Shown: positions 1 through 13,259, numbered from the stretch's first letter. The stretch is DNA of 64,000 bases from Oxyruncus cristatus (GCA_013399855.1 VXAY01002121.1:455893-519892); one strand, 5' to 3'. Numbers and translations are program-made. The notes: generated from the letters alone by a model not told the origin.

Positions 1-386
1 AGTTTTCTGACTGGGAGGGAACAATGTGTAGTGTTTGCCACAAAAGTAGTATCAGAGATAACGTCTCTATGTGAAAGGATGCACAGGAAAACAATTTGTT
101 TCAATTAAATAAATCTGCATCTCTAAATTTCAAAATTATTCACTGTAATTATTTTCAAAAACATGCCTAATTATGTTATATGTACATCAGGTTATTATAT
201 TCTTAAAAAAACTCATAAACCATGGTTATGCATTATCACTGAGACACTGGAGAGAGAGAGATAAACAGAGATTGGTCTAGGAATCATACTTGAACTAATA
301 ACAGAACCTCTCTATCTGAAATCTTCATCCTGACTTTTTTCCCCCTCCAGTGGAAGCTACAGGATTATCATAATTTCTCTTAACAT

Positions 387-403
387 AAAAAAAAAAAAAA
401 AAA
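387..403 (+). repeat. A17 homopolymer
   Basis: An uninterrupted run of 17 A follows 'taacat' and precedes 'ttaatg'. No retroposon body is recognised upstream of it, so it is listed as a simple repeat and not as a poly(A) tail. Confidence 0.9.
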
Positions 404-563
404 TTAATGTTTTTTTGTTTATGCTCTTTTCTGCTGTTTTACCTAGGAGAACTCGGGAGTGTTGGAAACTGCTTCAGGAAGCTCGTGCCATCTGACCTTA
501 TTTCGTGTGTTCCCTCATTTGAGCTGGAACAAAGGAATGGGCTGGGTGGAATTAAAGAGAGGA

Positions 564-615
564 GTGTGTGTGTGTGCATGTGTGTGGTGCATGTGTGCCC
601 GTGTGCCTGTGTGTA
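564..615. repeat. Degenerate TG/CA dinucleotide microsatellite
   Basis: A perfect GT run (564-576) continues as an interrupted TG-rich tract with CATG, GGTGC and GCCC breaks up to about 615. The interruptions suggest an ageing microsatellite. It could be length-polymorphic but shows no other function. Confidence 0.9.
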
Positions 616-1196
616 TAAAGAAGTGGTGATCAGACGTTGCTGATAAGAGAAGCCAGTGGTGCTTCTGGGTGATGTGTGTATTCAACTCCAGGCTGACTCC
701 TCTTATGCTAATACAGCCAATTTCCTCTTTTATTTCATTTCTGGAGCCTGAATCTGTGATCTCTGATAAGGTTCCCAAGGATACCGCCTTCACTCACAAA
801 TGGGCAGGCAAAGGGGGGGTAGGTGACAGAGACGTGTAACTCGCAGAGAGCACCAGTGGATGAATAATTTAAAACTCCGCCCGGAGATTTGAGGCAAAAC
901 GGAGAGATAAGAGACACCACAGGGTCTTCTCTGTTTATTCAGAGCTTCATCTTCCAATGACAGGTGACCCCCGGGGTCAAGGGCATTATGGGAAATGGAG
1001 CCAACGGTGGGAAAAGGTACCACATCCCAGAAGGAAGTCATGATTCACTTGGTGTCAAATGAAAAATTGATCCTTTTCCTCCGCTCTTTGCGATTTTTCT
1101 CTCTCCTGGTTTTCACAGGGAAACTTTGGGCCCAAGGCTGACACAAGTCTGAACAGCAAGAACAGATCCAGAGCAAAGTGGCTGGTAGCAATGGGT

Positions 1197-1221
1197 TTGC
1201 ACCAGTGTGAAACTGGTGCAA
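1197..1221. other. Short perfect hairpin
   Basis: Arms TTGCACCAGT (1197-1206) and ACTGGTGCAA (1212-1221) are exact reverse complements separated by a 5-nt loop. The stem is too short for a miRNA precursor. No associated gene is seen, so this may be chance. Confidence 0.6.
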
Positions 1222-4200
1222 GATAAAGATCAGGACCTTTGTCTGAGCAGTGTGCTGTCTGCATCTCTACACAGGGAGTCTGCTTTGCTAGGACCTTTAT
1301 CAAATAAGATATGTATAAAGGCAATACCTCAGAAACATCACAGGCTCCATCCACCCCATGTAAATTGCTGCTTTTCACTGGAGTGACCTTAATTTATATC
1401 CACTCAGAATCTGCCTTCATGTTTTTAAACAAAACACTCCCTCCTAAAAGTATTACACCTTAATTTCATTTATTTTATGTTGGCCTGAAAGTATTTACTG
1501 TCATGGTTTTACCCGGTGTTTGGTAAAGAAGCTGAAACAGCTGAAAAATTCTCAGGGAACACCTGGTCTTCCTTGGGCCTTATGCAGAAAACAAGACACA
1601 TTCTCAAGCTCTGCCTCTTGTTGCCTCTTTCATTTGAGAAATCCTGAACTCAGTGCCTCCTTTACAGTTAGAAAAATCTGAAACTGTTCACTCTGGTCAT
1701 ATTTATATTGTTAACTGTAGGATCTTACAAATTCTGACAGTAAGAAATATCCCTAGCAGAGCTCTGCTCTACATTATCAAAACCTTCTGCTCAGTCGTTC
1801 CTATTTGTTTCAATGTAATGCAGCCATGACCTCTACAGAAAAAAAGTTGAATGTTTCTCGGTGCTGGTTTACATTTCCCTGCCTCTTAAACTGCTGTTTC
1901 TGCTTTCCTCTGTTTGAGTGTTGCCCGTGTTTTCATTCCTGAGCAAGCACATACCTTTTATCTTTTCAGATAAACATGAAAACACACGAGGGTCACTGCC
2001 CGGTGAGAGTTAAGGTTTTGTGCGACTGCCACCCGCGTGTACCAGAGATGCGCTTCCCTTCCAACTCCCCCACTCCCACTGCGAGCCAGTCCCACCTCAG
2101 AAATGTTTCTTGTAGGCTTTCTGGAAGTGTTTGGACAAGTCCTGGGGCTGACTCACATCACACCTCGCTTACTAGTTAACCTAACCCAGGCAGAGAGCAC
2201 CGTGCTGGGCGGCAGCAACCTGCCTGGGCTCCCGGTGTGGCTCACGCCCAGCCATCTTGCCCACTCCTTTTTCATGCCCTTGTTTTCATACTCATACCCT
2301 GATGAAACAAAATATGCTCATGAGCCTAACCCTGAACATCTCACCCACAAAACCCACACCACTGGGAGGGCTTGAAAGAGCGAGGTGAGCCCTACAACCC
2401 TGCTGCTATATATGTTCACGAAAGATGTTTGCCATGGGGGTCCTGTTGGGTTCCTCCAGCTCAGCCAAAGGTAGCTTTTTCCTCCTGTGTACCAGTTTGA
2501 CGAGGTGCAGTCCTCCCAGTCTGAAATGGGGCTGAACTGGGGCGAGTGAGATGGGAATCAGCCCTCTTGGTCTCACGAGAGTGTTTCTCCCTAGCTATGA
2601 GTAATGGTGGTGGGTAAACAAAATATTCTCCTTCATGTTGCAAGTGAGAATAGGGAGGTGAGGGGTGCAGATACTGACTTCATTTTAAATCACTGCACCC
2701 ACTGAGGAATGGGGTTTTGCTCTGGATGGCAGGATAGCATCATGGAGACTTAATAGCCAAATATTATAATGGTCATCTAAGTGTACAACTTCATGTCCCA
2801 AAACCAAAGTATATGTTTGTACATGTGCATACTTATGTATTGTCAAAGTCCAGAGTATTTCAAGACATTATACCTAATTAAGGTAGAAAGGTCTACATGT
2901 CCATGTTATGTCTAAAGTAAATGTGTCCTACTTCCATGTGGGACATGGGGAGTCATAGCCATAGAAAAAGTGTTGGACTTTACTGCTTAAACCATTTCTC
3001 TCAAGGGCAGAGTGGGGATTGCACTTTTCTTTTGAGATGTAGTTATAGTTTATGCTCCAAAATTCACTCCTATTTTCATAGAAGAAAGCAATTAAAGAAA
3101 ATGCACACATACGATGCAGAAGGTACTGGTTCAGTTCCTTCTTCTGTGCGAGAAGGTTCAAACACACACATACACACTATTTTGGCTTGGTTAGAAGCTT
3201 GGAAAAAATTTAAAGATTTCCTTCAAAGTGAAGAGGAAATACATTTTTCCCCCATTAGTTATTTACCAAAAAAAAAAGAAAAAGCATCCCTAGCTGCTGG
3301 GGCAGGACTCAGAACTTATGCCACCTCCTCAGAAAAGTGTCCTGTTTACTCTTCAGCTCCTCAATTAATTTTTATGTGGGGGAACCACCTCAAAAGGAGC
3401 CTGAACTGATGGAACCTTCATACTGGAGGTTAAATAACTTTTGAGAGAGGATTACATGAACAGTCGATCAAGCAAAGTCAAGCATTTCTTACTATGAGCT
3501 TAATTTCTGAGATGATTTATGACAGCAATATTTTTTAAGCAATGTGATGGTCAATGCCATATTTTGCAAGTTTGTTCTAATGATCGTAAAAGAGCATTTA
3601 AAATATTGTATTCCCTGGAGAACAGACAGGGGGAAGGTTTAGATGACAGATTATAACAGGACCAAGGCATGAGCTACAGAAGTGTTTAGCACTGACATGA
3701 ATGAAAAATTTTCCTTGGAGGACAGAAAGCACAACTCTGGCTTTGATGAAAGGAAAGGTTACCCTTAATGTATCATGATATTAACATTTTTTCAGTCTCT
3801 TTATTTGTTTCTAGTTTTGATGATAAAATGCTCTCTTAGTAAGGGTGCTTCAGTTTTGAAGCTGTGATTTGCCAGATATTAAATAGTAACAGCTCCTCAA
3901 AATGAAAGATAGTCTCTATCAGTTTGGGGCAGAGAAAGGCAGAGATGTTACAGAATCTTGAATCAAATCTGAAATGCTGCATTCACAGTAACATTCTCTG
4001 TAATTTGTGTGTGGGGGGAAGAAGCACTTATGACAAAGTTTTTTCTTAGCTATTCACCAATCAGAAAGAAAAAGAAAAAACTTAATTGGAAAATCTAACA
4101 GTTTTTACACTAATCTAAGAGTTTTTTCCAATGAACTGACCTCTGTCTCCCTTTACTCTGCCCCAACCTGATACTGATTGAATTAGCTTATTAAAATTTA

Positions 4201-7200
4201 AAAAAGGAAAAAAAAATATAATCATGTTGTTTAGAATCTGTCATTTACAATTTCCTCATTATCCACACACTCTAAACTTTAGAAAAATGTATTCTGATTC
4301 TCTTCAGAGTAATTGCCAATGGGGAAAAAAATGTTCCAGATGTTATTCAGTCCTGTTTGGTTTACCGCACTGCAGTTCAGATTGCTGTGGGACTTCCATC
4401 CCTGAATGAAAGGATGGATCAACCTGATAGAATGAAAAATGAAACTGAAGGAAATACAGAGGGAGTCTGACTTTGGGAGGCTTGGGTTTTGTTGTGTTTA
4501 GTCTCTGCCTTTCTCTAAAATACCACCAAATATCCCCTTTTCCAGTTTATGGCTACTACAGGAAATTAAAGTGTGAAGAGTCTGGATACAAGACTGGACC
4601 TGATTCATTGAAGTGATTCGTAGTTCTGTAATAAGTGTTGATGGTTAAATCTTGGAACCATTAAAATCAATGTCAGGCCCAGGGATTTACTGAAGTGTTA
4701 CAGTTTTCTGTCTCTGGCAATCACATTCTCTATTTCATAAAAATGGAAAGAGGAAGGGTTGTAGACATTAAATTATAGAAAGATGACTGTTCATCAACTT
4801 CACTATGCAGCAGATAGGAGTAGGGCTCCTGAATCTCATAGACAGGCTCCAGTCAGCAGACAGGTTCAGCTTTTACTGCTGAACAGAACCTTTGATTCAT
4901 TCAAAATTGTCTCACTGAGTGGTGGAGGCAATTTAAGAAATGAAGAGCCCCAAAAGGAGCATAAAAGTGAAATAAAGGTTATACCACTTAATAGTGGTTT
5001 AGTGGTTCCTTTTGAATTGAGTTCCCACAGAAGGAACAGTAGCAGGAAATAATGTTAAATTCTTTCCTTTACATCGGTTTTACACTGACCTAACACCATT
5101 CATTTTGGTACAGCTACTCCTGATTTATGACGGGGTAAATGAGAGCAGAGTCAGACCCCAAAGGAACATAATGTAGACCACCTGTTTTGAGAGAACAACT
5201 GGGTTAAGAAATGACTTATGTACTGTACATATAAGAAGCATGTGAAAAGGGAATGGTGGGAGTAACAAAAGCCTTCAATTATGCAGGCCCAGGCTGGATT
5301 ACATTAAGTGGAGGAAATAAGGTTGGCAGTAGGTTTGTGGATCTGGGACAGGATTGCTTCCTAATTCAATATGTGCCACGACCAACCAGGAAGGAAACCA
5401 TATTAAAGTTGTGATTAAGCACTGAAGGGGCATGATTGAATACCTTCCCTCCCCTTCAGAGGTAGGGGACCTGCAAAGATCATAAGCTCAAAAGCTCAAG
5501 AACGAACTAAACTGGGAAGCTGGAGTTAGGAAAAATGACCCAGTTACTGAATTTGGGGAGATTAATATAGGAAATACTTGCTGCATACTGGTTTGTTGAA
5601 CGTGTATATTTGGCTTCTGTTGTCAAGGTGATTACACGCCTTGATACCACTAAAACCAACCCATTAAAAAAATCATAGAGTGCAGCAAAATCTCCAGTTT
5701 GTTTATAATAAATTAAAATCCATAAAAAATGCTGAAAACCAAAATAAAGCAAATGAAGTCTCATCTACACTCAACAGCTTTATAGGGAGAGCTGTACTAA
5801 CAACACCTTATTTATGTGCACACTGCTTATATTGGCAAAATTCACTTTTTGCGGGAATGGCTTATATTGGCTCAGCAAGTGCAATGAGCTAGGAAAGGAA
5901 AACCAGTGTTTTGCTGGTTTAACATCTACCCTGAAACAGGGACTCTCACCTCCCTTAACTTTATCTAACTACTGTTTGCTCCCTATAGTCAATAGAAGGA
6001 GATAGGTATTTCCAGAATAGGATAATTCCCACTTGTATTTAAGACAAACTTTATGATAGGTTCAGTTTCCTCTGGGGTTTCTGGTTTTCTTCATTGACCT
6101 CAGGAACACTGACAGCCAAAATTAAGGGTGCTGTCTCCAACCATCAAGCTTGTCAGATAACTGTGCTATGCAAGGCTTTTAAAGGTACCCAAATTATTTG
6201 TGAAGGAGCAGGTGTGACAACACAGATTGGGTCCTACAAGGAGTAGGATTACAGGACTGTGGTTGGTTATTGGGTTAGTTAACCTGTTCCTCCTGTCGTA
6301 TTGCATGACAACGTGATTCCATGGCTTTGGGGTCCTGAGCTGACCCCACTTTGTTATGAAATCTCTGCACATGATCAGATCCTTCCAGCAGATAAAGACC
6401 TGGACAACACCACGGGAAAGCATATCTGTGAACAACCCACTGTGAGGGTTTTCTGTGAGGACCTGGCTTAAGCTGCTGCCTGAATCCTTGTTCAAATTCA
6501 GCTGCCCAGAAGAGCAGGTTCAGAGGTCAGACTTTCCTTCAGGAGTTCGTGCTGTCATGTAAGGTGGGAATCAGCCAGGCTTAGGGACACTAGGAAGATC
6601 AGCTAGAAACCTGAACTTACAACTCGCTTCCTCCCTTCTTACAGACAGACACTGCTTGGATTAGTAAAAAAAGTAAATGGAATGAGTTGAAAGAACTGGA
6701 CTGCAGACATCAGTTTGTATTTTTGACAGGACTGTTCCATTTGGACAAATAAACAAGGAATATAGCTTTTTTCAGTGGTTTTGTTTTATGAGTAATTGTA
6801 TTCCGGCCAAATTTTAATTTGAAAAGCTGCCTAATTTCCTTTCAAACTAGAATTTCAATAGGATAAGGTGACAAAGTTTCCAAAGGCTCTTAGAGGATTA
6901 AGAGGCAGAGTTTGTTTTAAATTCAAGTCCAGGAGCAGAGTACACCTCAGTCTCAAATACGCTTTTAAACCCTTCTCCCAGTATACTTCCCTTCCCGTGT
7001 TATGTTACCTGGGGTTTTACACTACTGTTTTCCATACCACAGTGGCTTCATTAGTGAAGTTCTTTCTAATTGTCCAGATTCTCTGAGAACCACTGCTCAT
7101 TCTCAGTCACAGTAGATCTTCTTCGAATTTGGACTAGAGACTCAAAAATGGGCAAGTACTGAGATTATTAAGCTTCTCCTAAGGCAAGCCAGCATCATTC

Positions 7201-8351
7201 CAATAACTTTGCTTTTAAAGTAGGGTAATGATTTCTGTCCCATCTGCAGCCCACACATTAGTGCCGATTTCTTTCTTTTGCTTTGGTTCCCAGATTTCAC
7301 AAGGAATATGAAGTGGCAAACTGGGACTATGAAAGATAAGTGGGGGTGACTGAGAGGTAGTGAAGGAAGCAGGGATTAATAAAATGACAGCACACAGAAG
7401 AGAAGAGTCATAAAAAATTTGCCAAAGAAGGCCAGAAGTAGTAGAGGGAATTGAAAAGAAAGAAAAATAATGCGTAAAAGAGGCAGATAACTTTAAAATG
7501 AGTCAGTAAGACTGTTAACAGACAAGTGTGGGAGAATCTGTGACAAACGATCTTGGCTTTTGGCAAGAGTTTCAATTAATTTTTCCCAGCATAAAAAGAC
7601 ATTAAAAATCAGATATCTAAGACTATCATACAGCTCTTTAAAGAGTAGTAGTAGTCATTCGTCCACTTATTGAGCACTTGTTGATCAAACATCTGGGTTC
7701 AGTACATGAACAACTAGAGAAAATATGATAGTTTTTGTTTTAAAGGAAGTTAAATTGCATCATCCTGTAGTACTTTCTACTCTAAAATCTTTGTTTCCAT
7801 GAACCTGTTGTTTTCAGTGCCATTAAGAACTCATTAAGCATCAGTTTGCTAACCTGTTTAACGTGACTCCATCTCCAGTCTGGAAAAATAAGTTGGTAAA
7901 AAAAAATTCAGTTAAGTCCTTGACCACCTTTCTGAATTAAGTTGTAGGGAGTGTGCTTTAAAACCAAGGTGAGAGCAAAGGCCTAGAAAGAAACATTGCA
8001 CCGGTAGAAATTACTATGTATATTCAGACTTGGTGGCATTTTAAGTAGTCTCTGGTGTCAGGGAGAACTTTAGCCAGAGTGTACATTAAGTGCAACACAA
8101 AATAACAATTACTAGAAGCAGCAGAATCAACACGCAGCGTGGGCCTACTGCTCTGGGTTATCTTGCTGGTGGAGAATTCAAGAGGAAAAAAGAATAAATT
8201 GAAAACAGATTTTTTCACTCCTTTGTTTCCTTCTATCTAAAGAAGCAAACATTCTTTACGTGTTTTAGAAAACGAACGGTGTATTTCCATAAGGGAGATA
8301 CCAACACAAATAGTCCTTTGAAAATGCTAAAGACAGAAGAATGAATAAATT

Positions 8352-8500
8352 CAGAGAATGATTAAGGTTGTAAAAGGCCTCTAAGATCATTGAGTCCAAC
8401 CATTAACCCAACACTGCCAGGTCCTCCACTGACCCATGTCCCTCAGTGCCACATCCACATGGTTTTTGAACACTTCCAGGGACAGTGATTTCACCACTTT
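8352..8500 (-). mobile_element. CR1 retrotransposon 3' fragment
   Basis: Reading on the minus strand this is the tail of a CR1 LINE. On the plus strand it begins with a decayed 'tcagagaatg attaaggttg', then 'gatcattgagtccaacca' and 'aacacttccaggga', all typical CR1 3'-end words. It is diverged and stops before the usual 'cctgggcagcctgttcc' segment. About 150 bp remain, with no coding capacity. Confidence 0.85.
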
Positions 8501-11016
8501 CTTATAAATGTCTTTGAGCACAGAGGAGTTACATTGCTGCTCCAGGAATGTTGTTTATCTGTGGCATATCCAAAGCAGAAAGTGAAGCCTCTGGTGCTTG
8601 GTCTAGTACCATAAAATCCACACAACGCTTCCTATCCAACATATATACTCATACATGCTTCCACATACATAAATACTTTAGGTCAAACAATCATCTTTAA
8701 ATTGTGTAAGACCACTTATGTGGGACATTTTATATTTCCCACCAATATTTCTAAATGGGAATATAGCCAAACCAAAAATAAGCATAATCATTCCCATTTT
8801 ATTCGCTTTTTATTGTCCTTACCCCGATTTTATGATCAGAATGTCAAACATTGAACAAAACAATATATACAAATATATAATAGATCCTAAAACTCCTAAG
8901 ATTGGCTGACAAGTCAAGATTCGGGCACATGCTTGTATGCTCAAATTTGTTTCATTTTTCATGCTTATTTCCTTCTTTACAGCTATATTTTTTCAGATGA
9001 CTAAAATGTAACTCTCTCACAGTGAACTGACATTTTTTTTTCCAACTTCACCATATCAGAAGTCATCGACAGCTAATACAGGATTATATTATCTGTGACC
9101 TAATTTTAAACTTGTAACAAGAACCACAAAGAGGAGAGACTTGTGACTTTTTTTTTTTTGTTTTAATGGAAATTAAAATCTGTACCTCCTTGTGTACTTC
9201 TGTTAACCAGGATTCACAAAAGTAAAGAATTTTATAAGATTAGCAAGATTGGAATAGAGTTATGCTGGGGCCTACTTTTTTGGTTTTCTGTGTTCATTTT
9301 CACCACAGTTATGGTATGTGGAGTTTGATGCCTCAGTTTTCCTTCGAAAGGCAAAAAAAAGGGATTATTCTAAAATTTAAGCACAAATACACTTTATGCA
9401 TCAAAATACATGGGCATACAATGTGAAAATTGCTCAGTTCCCCTTTTCTCAGTCCTTACTGTTGTGAGCTACAGGAAACTAATCATATTTGTCTGACTGA
9501 TCTAGGACCCAAATGATGCAAACGAAGGTGTCCTGTATCTTGCATTAATGCAAACTCTTTGAAGAAGTATTTTAAGACCTGGATACAAACCAAGACTTTC
9601 TCATGGTCCTTTCTGGGGGGGAAAAAAAAAAGAAAAAAGAGGTAAAAACCAGCTCTGGTTGCTCCACCAATGTAGGATGTGCATAACCTACTAAAATATT
9701 TAAAACATTTCTTGCAAAATTACATTTTTATGCCTCCTATGCATGATACAAATTTGATATTGATTTCGTTACATTAACACAATTTAAAATTGTTTGTCTG
9801 GTTGAACTGTGGCAGTGTTAGCAGACATGACAAAATATAGATCATACTTATATCCCCCTAATTGCACAGAGTCCTGCTTAAATTGCTCCAGGGAATTTTG
9901 GTAATGGTATTAGTCACAAGTAGAAACTATCCCAGAGGTTATTCAAAATACTTGGTTCACCATGTTACAGCTAGTATTGACCTGGTATTTTTAAAGTCTG
10001 CAGTTTATCAGCCCGATCTCCCTTTCTATCACTTGATCTATGGAACACATTTAGGCTATTTCTCATATTCAGGGTAGTTTCTTAAATTTCTTTCATTTCC
10101 AATTGCGCAATGTATGTGTAATTAACGTGCTGGCCTGTAATTCATTCTTGATCTCTCCCTTTGCCCAAGGGAGGCCAACGATTGCCATTGTGTTTTGGGT
10201 ATGGGCAGACGGGCACACACGATTTTTTTATTAGAGAAATCAAAGGAAGATGCACCTGGTCTGAAGAGAAAACAGAGGAATATTTGGGATAGTCTTCTGA
10301 ACACCCCATAGTGTCTAATTTTTTTCCAAAGAAACTCTGTGTCCAAACAAGATCTTTTAATGGTCTCTGCAAAATTTTGCCAGAGGACAAGCCTTATTGA
10401 CCACATGTATTTTTGGACTCAGTGGTTCTCAGTTTTCCCTCTATTCACCTTAATTATTTTCCCCATTCCTTCAGTAGTGTCTAATATCTTTTGGGGGGGA
10501 CATTAAATGTCTAGGGTTTTGGTTTTTTTTTTCTCAAGAACAAACCAAAGCAAGCATACCTGACTTTGAATGCCACAAGTGGGTGGACTGGATGTGTATC
10601 AAAACCAAACCTCTCAAAACAGGAAAACTTTAGAACCAAAAGGTTTTCAAAATACATAAACTACCACGATTTCTCACAGAGAAAAGTGTCTATAAAACCA
10701 TCATAAAGGCTTTGAAATACTTCTCCAATAGCATGCTCATTGTGATGATTTTACTCAGAATATAGGGTGTTTGTCTCCCTGGCATGATTGTCAAATTGGA
10801 TGTGCTCTCACTTCTCAGAGTTGTGCACAGGTATCACCAGAGGCTCAGACCCAGAATTACATCTAACTTAAGGCATGCAAATGAAATGCCTGAATTAGCA
10901 GGTGTCACACCAAATTCCCTAATAGTCTCCAGGGAAACAGATTTTTGTTCAGATTTTATTGAGATTCCACTTTCTTCTGCAGGTGATTATGGTTATTGTT
11001 TTGGTTTTTTTCTCAG
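8501..11016. other. Unique AT-rich stretch, no gene seen
   Basis: This holds no recognised repeat family apart from short T and A runs (for example T12 ending at 9159). Open frames at 9862-10077 (+) and 10122-10406 (-) have no recognisable protein features. A few hundred bases upstream of 11017 are pyrimidine-rich and lead into the candidate splice acceptor described next. Confidence 0.5.
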
Positions 11017-11134
11017 ACAGCTGCAAAGCCAGGCACCTCTACCAGAAATGGGACCTGAACCTTGGCTGCAAGCTATATTTTGATGAACTTCCATACTGTA
11101 AAAACCTCAGCCATTCCAAGTGCATGATTAGGAG
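11017..11134 (+). CDS. Candidate internal exon of an unidentified cysteine-rich protein
   Basis: A 118-nt segment lies between a convincing acceptor (T-rich run ending 'tttttttctcag' at 11016) and a donor (AG|GTAAAT, GT at 11135-11136). Read from AGC at 11019 it is open for 38 codons, and the first in-frame stop (TAA) lies only inside the donor. The peptide has cysteines at residues 2, 17, 27 and 35 and a stretch WDLNLGCKLYFDELPYC, a composition more like a folded secreted or extracellular domain than translated intron. Borders would be phase 1 in and phase 2 out. I do not recognise the family and cannot see partner exons in the window. It could be a real exon, an exon of a lncRNA, or a coincidence. 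Splice borders are inferred, not shown. Confidence 0.3.
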
Positions 11135-12183
11135 GTAAATGCAGCTCCTTAAGCATCTGAAGATGCATCATTTGGAAAGATATTATGACGGCAGCGCTGC
11201 TAAAATCAAATGAGCTTCCAGTCCATATGGTATCCAGGGTCAAATTCATGAGCAAAACAATTCCATCTCAACTGATCTGGATGTTTCACAGCTGCTCTGC
11301 CTCCTCGTCACAAAGCAAGGATAGTGCACCAGCGAATCTGATGCCAACTGTAAATCTTATAAATATGACATAGCCCAGAGGGTCGAATTCATCCCTGATT
11401 GAGATGCATTAACCTCATTCCCTATCTTATGTCACTTGTTTTATAACTTTGAAGTGGTGTCAGCTTTGTTTAAGGTGTATAATGATAGGAAAATAACATG
11501 GAATACTGTGATCAATCAGATTTATAGATGGTTTATACACACACAACTAGTAAGTAAGAGAGAAATCAAACTGCTAATGACTTAATGTCTTCTCCAGGTA
11601 GCAACCTCCAGCTCAAAATTTGATCATTTAAAATTGCAAAACACATCACAGTGAGCTACTTTATTCAGCTTCCTCCTGATTTAGTCATAACTTTTAATTA
11701 TCATGTTGTAGGCTTCTCCCCCCTTACTTCAGATTGGGCTTTTTCTATCCCTACAGTGGGAAAAAAATTTTTTTTTTCCCTGTTTCTATTTGTGTTCCTT
11801 TCCCTAAGTGGAAATTTGTTTAATAATGGGCAAGGACTTGGATTCTTCATAAAAGCACTAAAATATATTAATCACTTCACTTTTGTCTGTGGAAGGGGAG
11901 ACAGGAAAGGGAGAAAGCTTTGTATGAAAATTGTTAAATTGGGATTGTTTGAATTCATTATTGGAATTATTGAGCTTTCTGTTCACTTGAAAGAAAAGTT
12001 CAGATCAATTATATGCACTCACTACATGTTCTTATTTTTCTAATAGCCTAAAGATAGAAGTAGGATTTCTTGCATACAATTGCAGTCGAAGCATAAAAGA
12101 CACATTTTATTTCTACAGCAGAAGCGAGCAGAAGGAACAAGTCTGATTGCCATATCTTAGTTTTTCCACAGAAGAGAAAAAGG
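11135..12183. other. Non-coding stretch after the candidate exon
   Basis: No repeat family is recognised here. The open frame 11651-12043 (+, 130 codons) is Phe/Leu/Ile-rich because of the T-rich sequence and has no motif, so it is treated as chance. Confidence 0.5.
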
Positions 12184-12660
12184 TCAAAATCTTCTATCCA
12201 GCCCTATGTAGATGTCCAGTTCAAGCCCTGAGCAGTATTTCAGCTCTCTTAAACCCTTGTGTCTGTGCTGTGCAGGTCTTGTACCAGGGTGAGACGTGTT
12301 TTCTGTGATATGGTGCAAGGAAGGTTTTTCCATCCATATGTAGTAGCCCATGGTGCCACTGGATGGCAATGGTACATTTGTCACTAGCACTTTTAACTCT
12401 TCTTCAGTCACTGTGATCTTCTGTACAAAGAGCTGCAGCATTGAGGACCTGGTTTTCTTCCAGCAAAGCTATTGAGAACTTTTCCATAGCTGTCTGCCAG
12501 AGCAAGATTAGACTTAATATCTTTTAAAGAATGGATAAGTACTGCCCAGCTTTCTCCCATGTTCACGCTCTTAGCAGTGTAGGCAGAGACCCTCACAGAA
12601 TGGATTTTGGGTTTCTGAGACTTGGCAATTTTCATCCTATATGTGAGGTAGAACAGACTT
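12184..12660 (-). pseudogene. Coding-like interrupted segment, unidentified
   Basis: Two minus-strand open frames abut with a small overlap (12635 down to 12408, and 12441 down to 12184), as expected if one reading frame were broken by an indel near 12440-12465. The upstream frame is open for about 24 codons above its first ATG. It carries a protein-like stretch of mixed hydrophobic and charged residues (ESWAVLIHSLKDIKSNLALA). The downstream frame continues with VQKITVTEEELKVLV. Composition is less biased than neighbouring chance ORFs. This could be a decayed retrocopy or two misread pieces of an exon plus intron; a weak acceptor-like 'acatatag' lies just upstream. I could not name a parent protein. 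There is no poly(A) tail at the low-coordinate end to prove retroposition. Confidence 0.25.
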
Positions 12661-12763
12661 TGAGTTACTCTAACATTGTGAGAGGGCAGGAGAGGAGAGC
12701 TTGCATGTCAATGCCACCTCCTTGTATGCCTCACCTGCACCGTGTCCACACTCTGTACCACAG

Positions 12764-12854
12764 ACTCATAGAATAATCTGGATTGGAAAGGACCTTAAAG
12801 GTCATCTAGTTTCAATAGTCACTGCAATGGGCAGGAACACCTTCCACTAGACCA
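12764..12854 (-). mobile_element. CR1 3' fragment (about 90 bp)
   Basis: The plus strand reads 'actcatagaataatctgg', then 'ggaccttaaaggtcatctag' and 'gggcaggaacaccttccac'. This is the reverse complement of a CR1 3' terminus. Homology ends abruptly after 'ctagacca', and the following sequence is unrelated. Confidence 0.9.
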
Positions 12855-12998
12855 AGACCTTTGAAGGATCTGACAGTGCTGGTCTATGTTAGCAGCAGCT
12901 GCCTTCCTTCCCCACAGCAGGAATTTGCTGGTGTCTTCTGCTCATCTGAAATGAGTAAAGCAAGAGGGAATAGCTATACTCAACAACTTGGTCTATAG

Positions 12999-13030
12999 CC
13001 TATATAGAAAATTACCTATATAGAAAATAA
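12999..13030. repeat. 16-bp tandem duplication
   Basis: Two adjacent units, 12999-13014 and 13015-13030, both read 'cctatatagaaaat' and differ only near the end. This is a simple recent local duplication. Confidence 0.85.
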
Positions 13031-13259
13031 CCACCAACATCTTCCATTTTCTTAGTCTTGTCTTGCTGTTCAAATGAGTGGACTCACCACTCACCAGTTG
13101 TGTATATTCTCCTAGGACATGAAGATTTTCAATGGATTATTCATTTTCCTTCTGATCTGTGCAGTGACAGCCCATCTGTTTGCAAACCTAACCGCTCAGT
13201 TTGGCATGAAGCAGGAAAACTGTGCAACCTTTGTGATGTACAGACTTGTAATTTATTGA

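Larger units (their letters stand above)
1..8351. other. Unique AT-rich non-coding stretch, no gene seen
   Basis: No recognisable gene or CR1 copy was found across this stretch. It holds an A17 run, a TG-rich microsatellite and a small hairpin (listed separately). Open frames are short and show no familiar domain. The longest, 2921-3409 (+, 162 codons), is rich in Ser, Lys and His with no recognisable motif and is treated as a chance ORF. The sequence reads as intergenic or deep intronic vertebrate DNA. Confidence 0.6.

Noticed and set aside
1970..2002. Possible 33-nt micro-exon between 'cttttcag' and 'gtgaga'
   Set aside because: Both splice signals look fair, but 33 nt gives too little coding content to judge, and no partner exons are seen.
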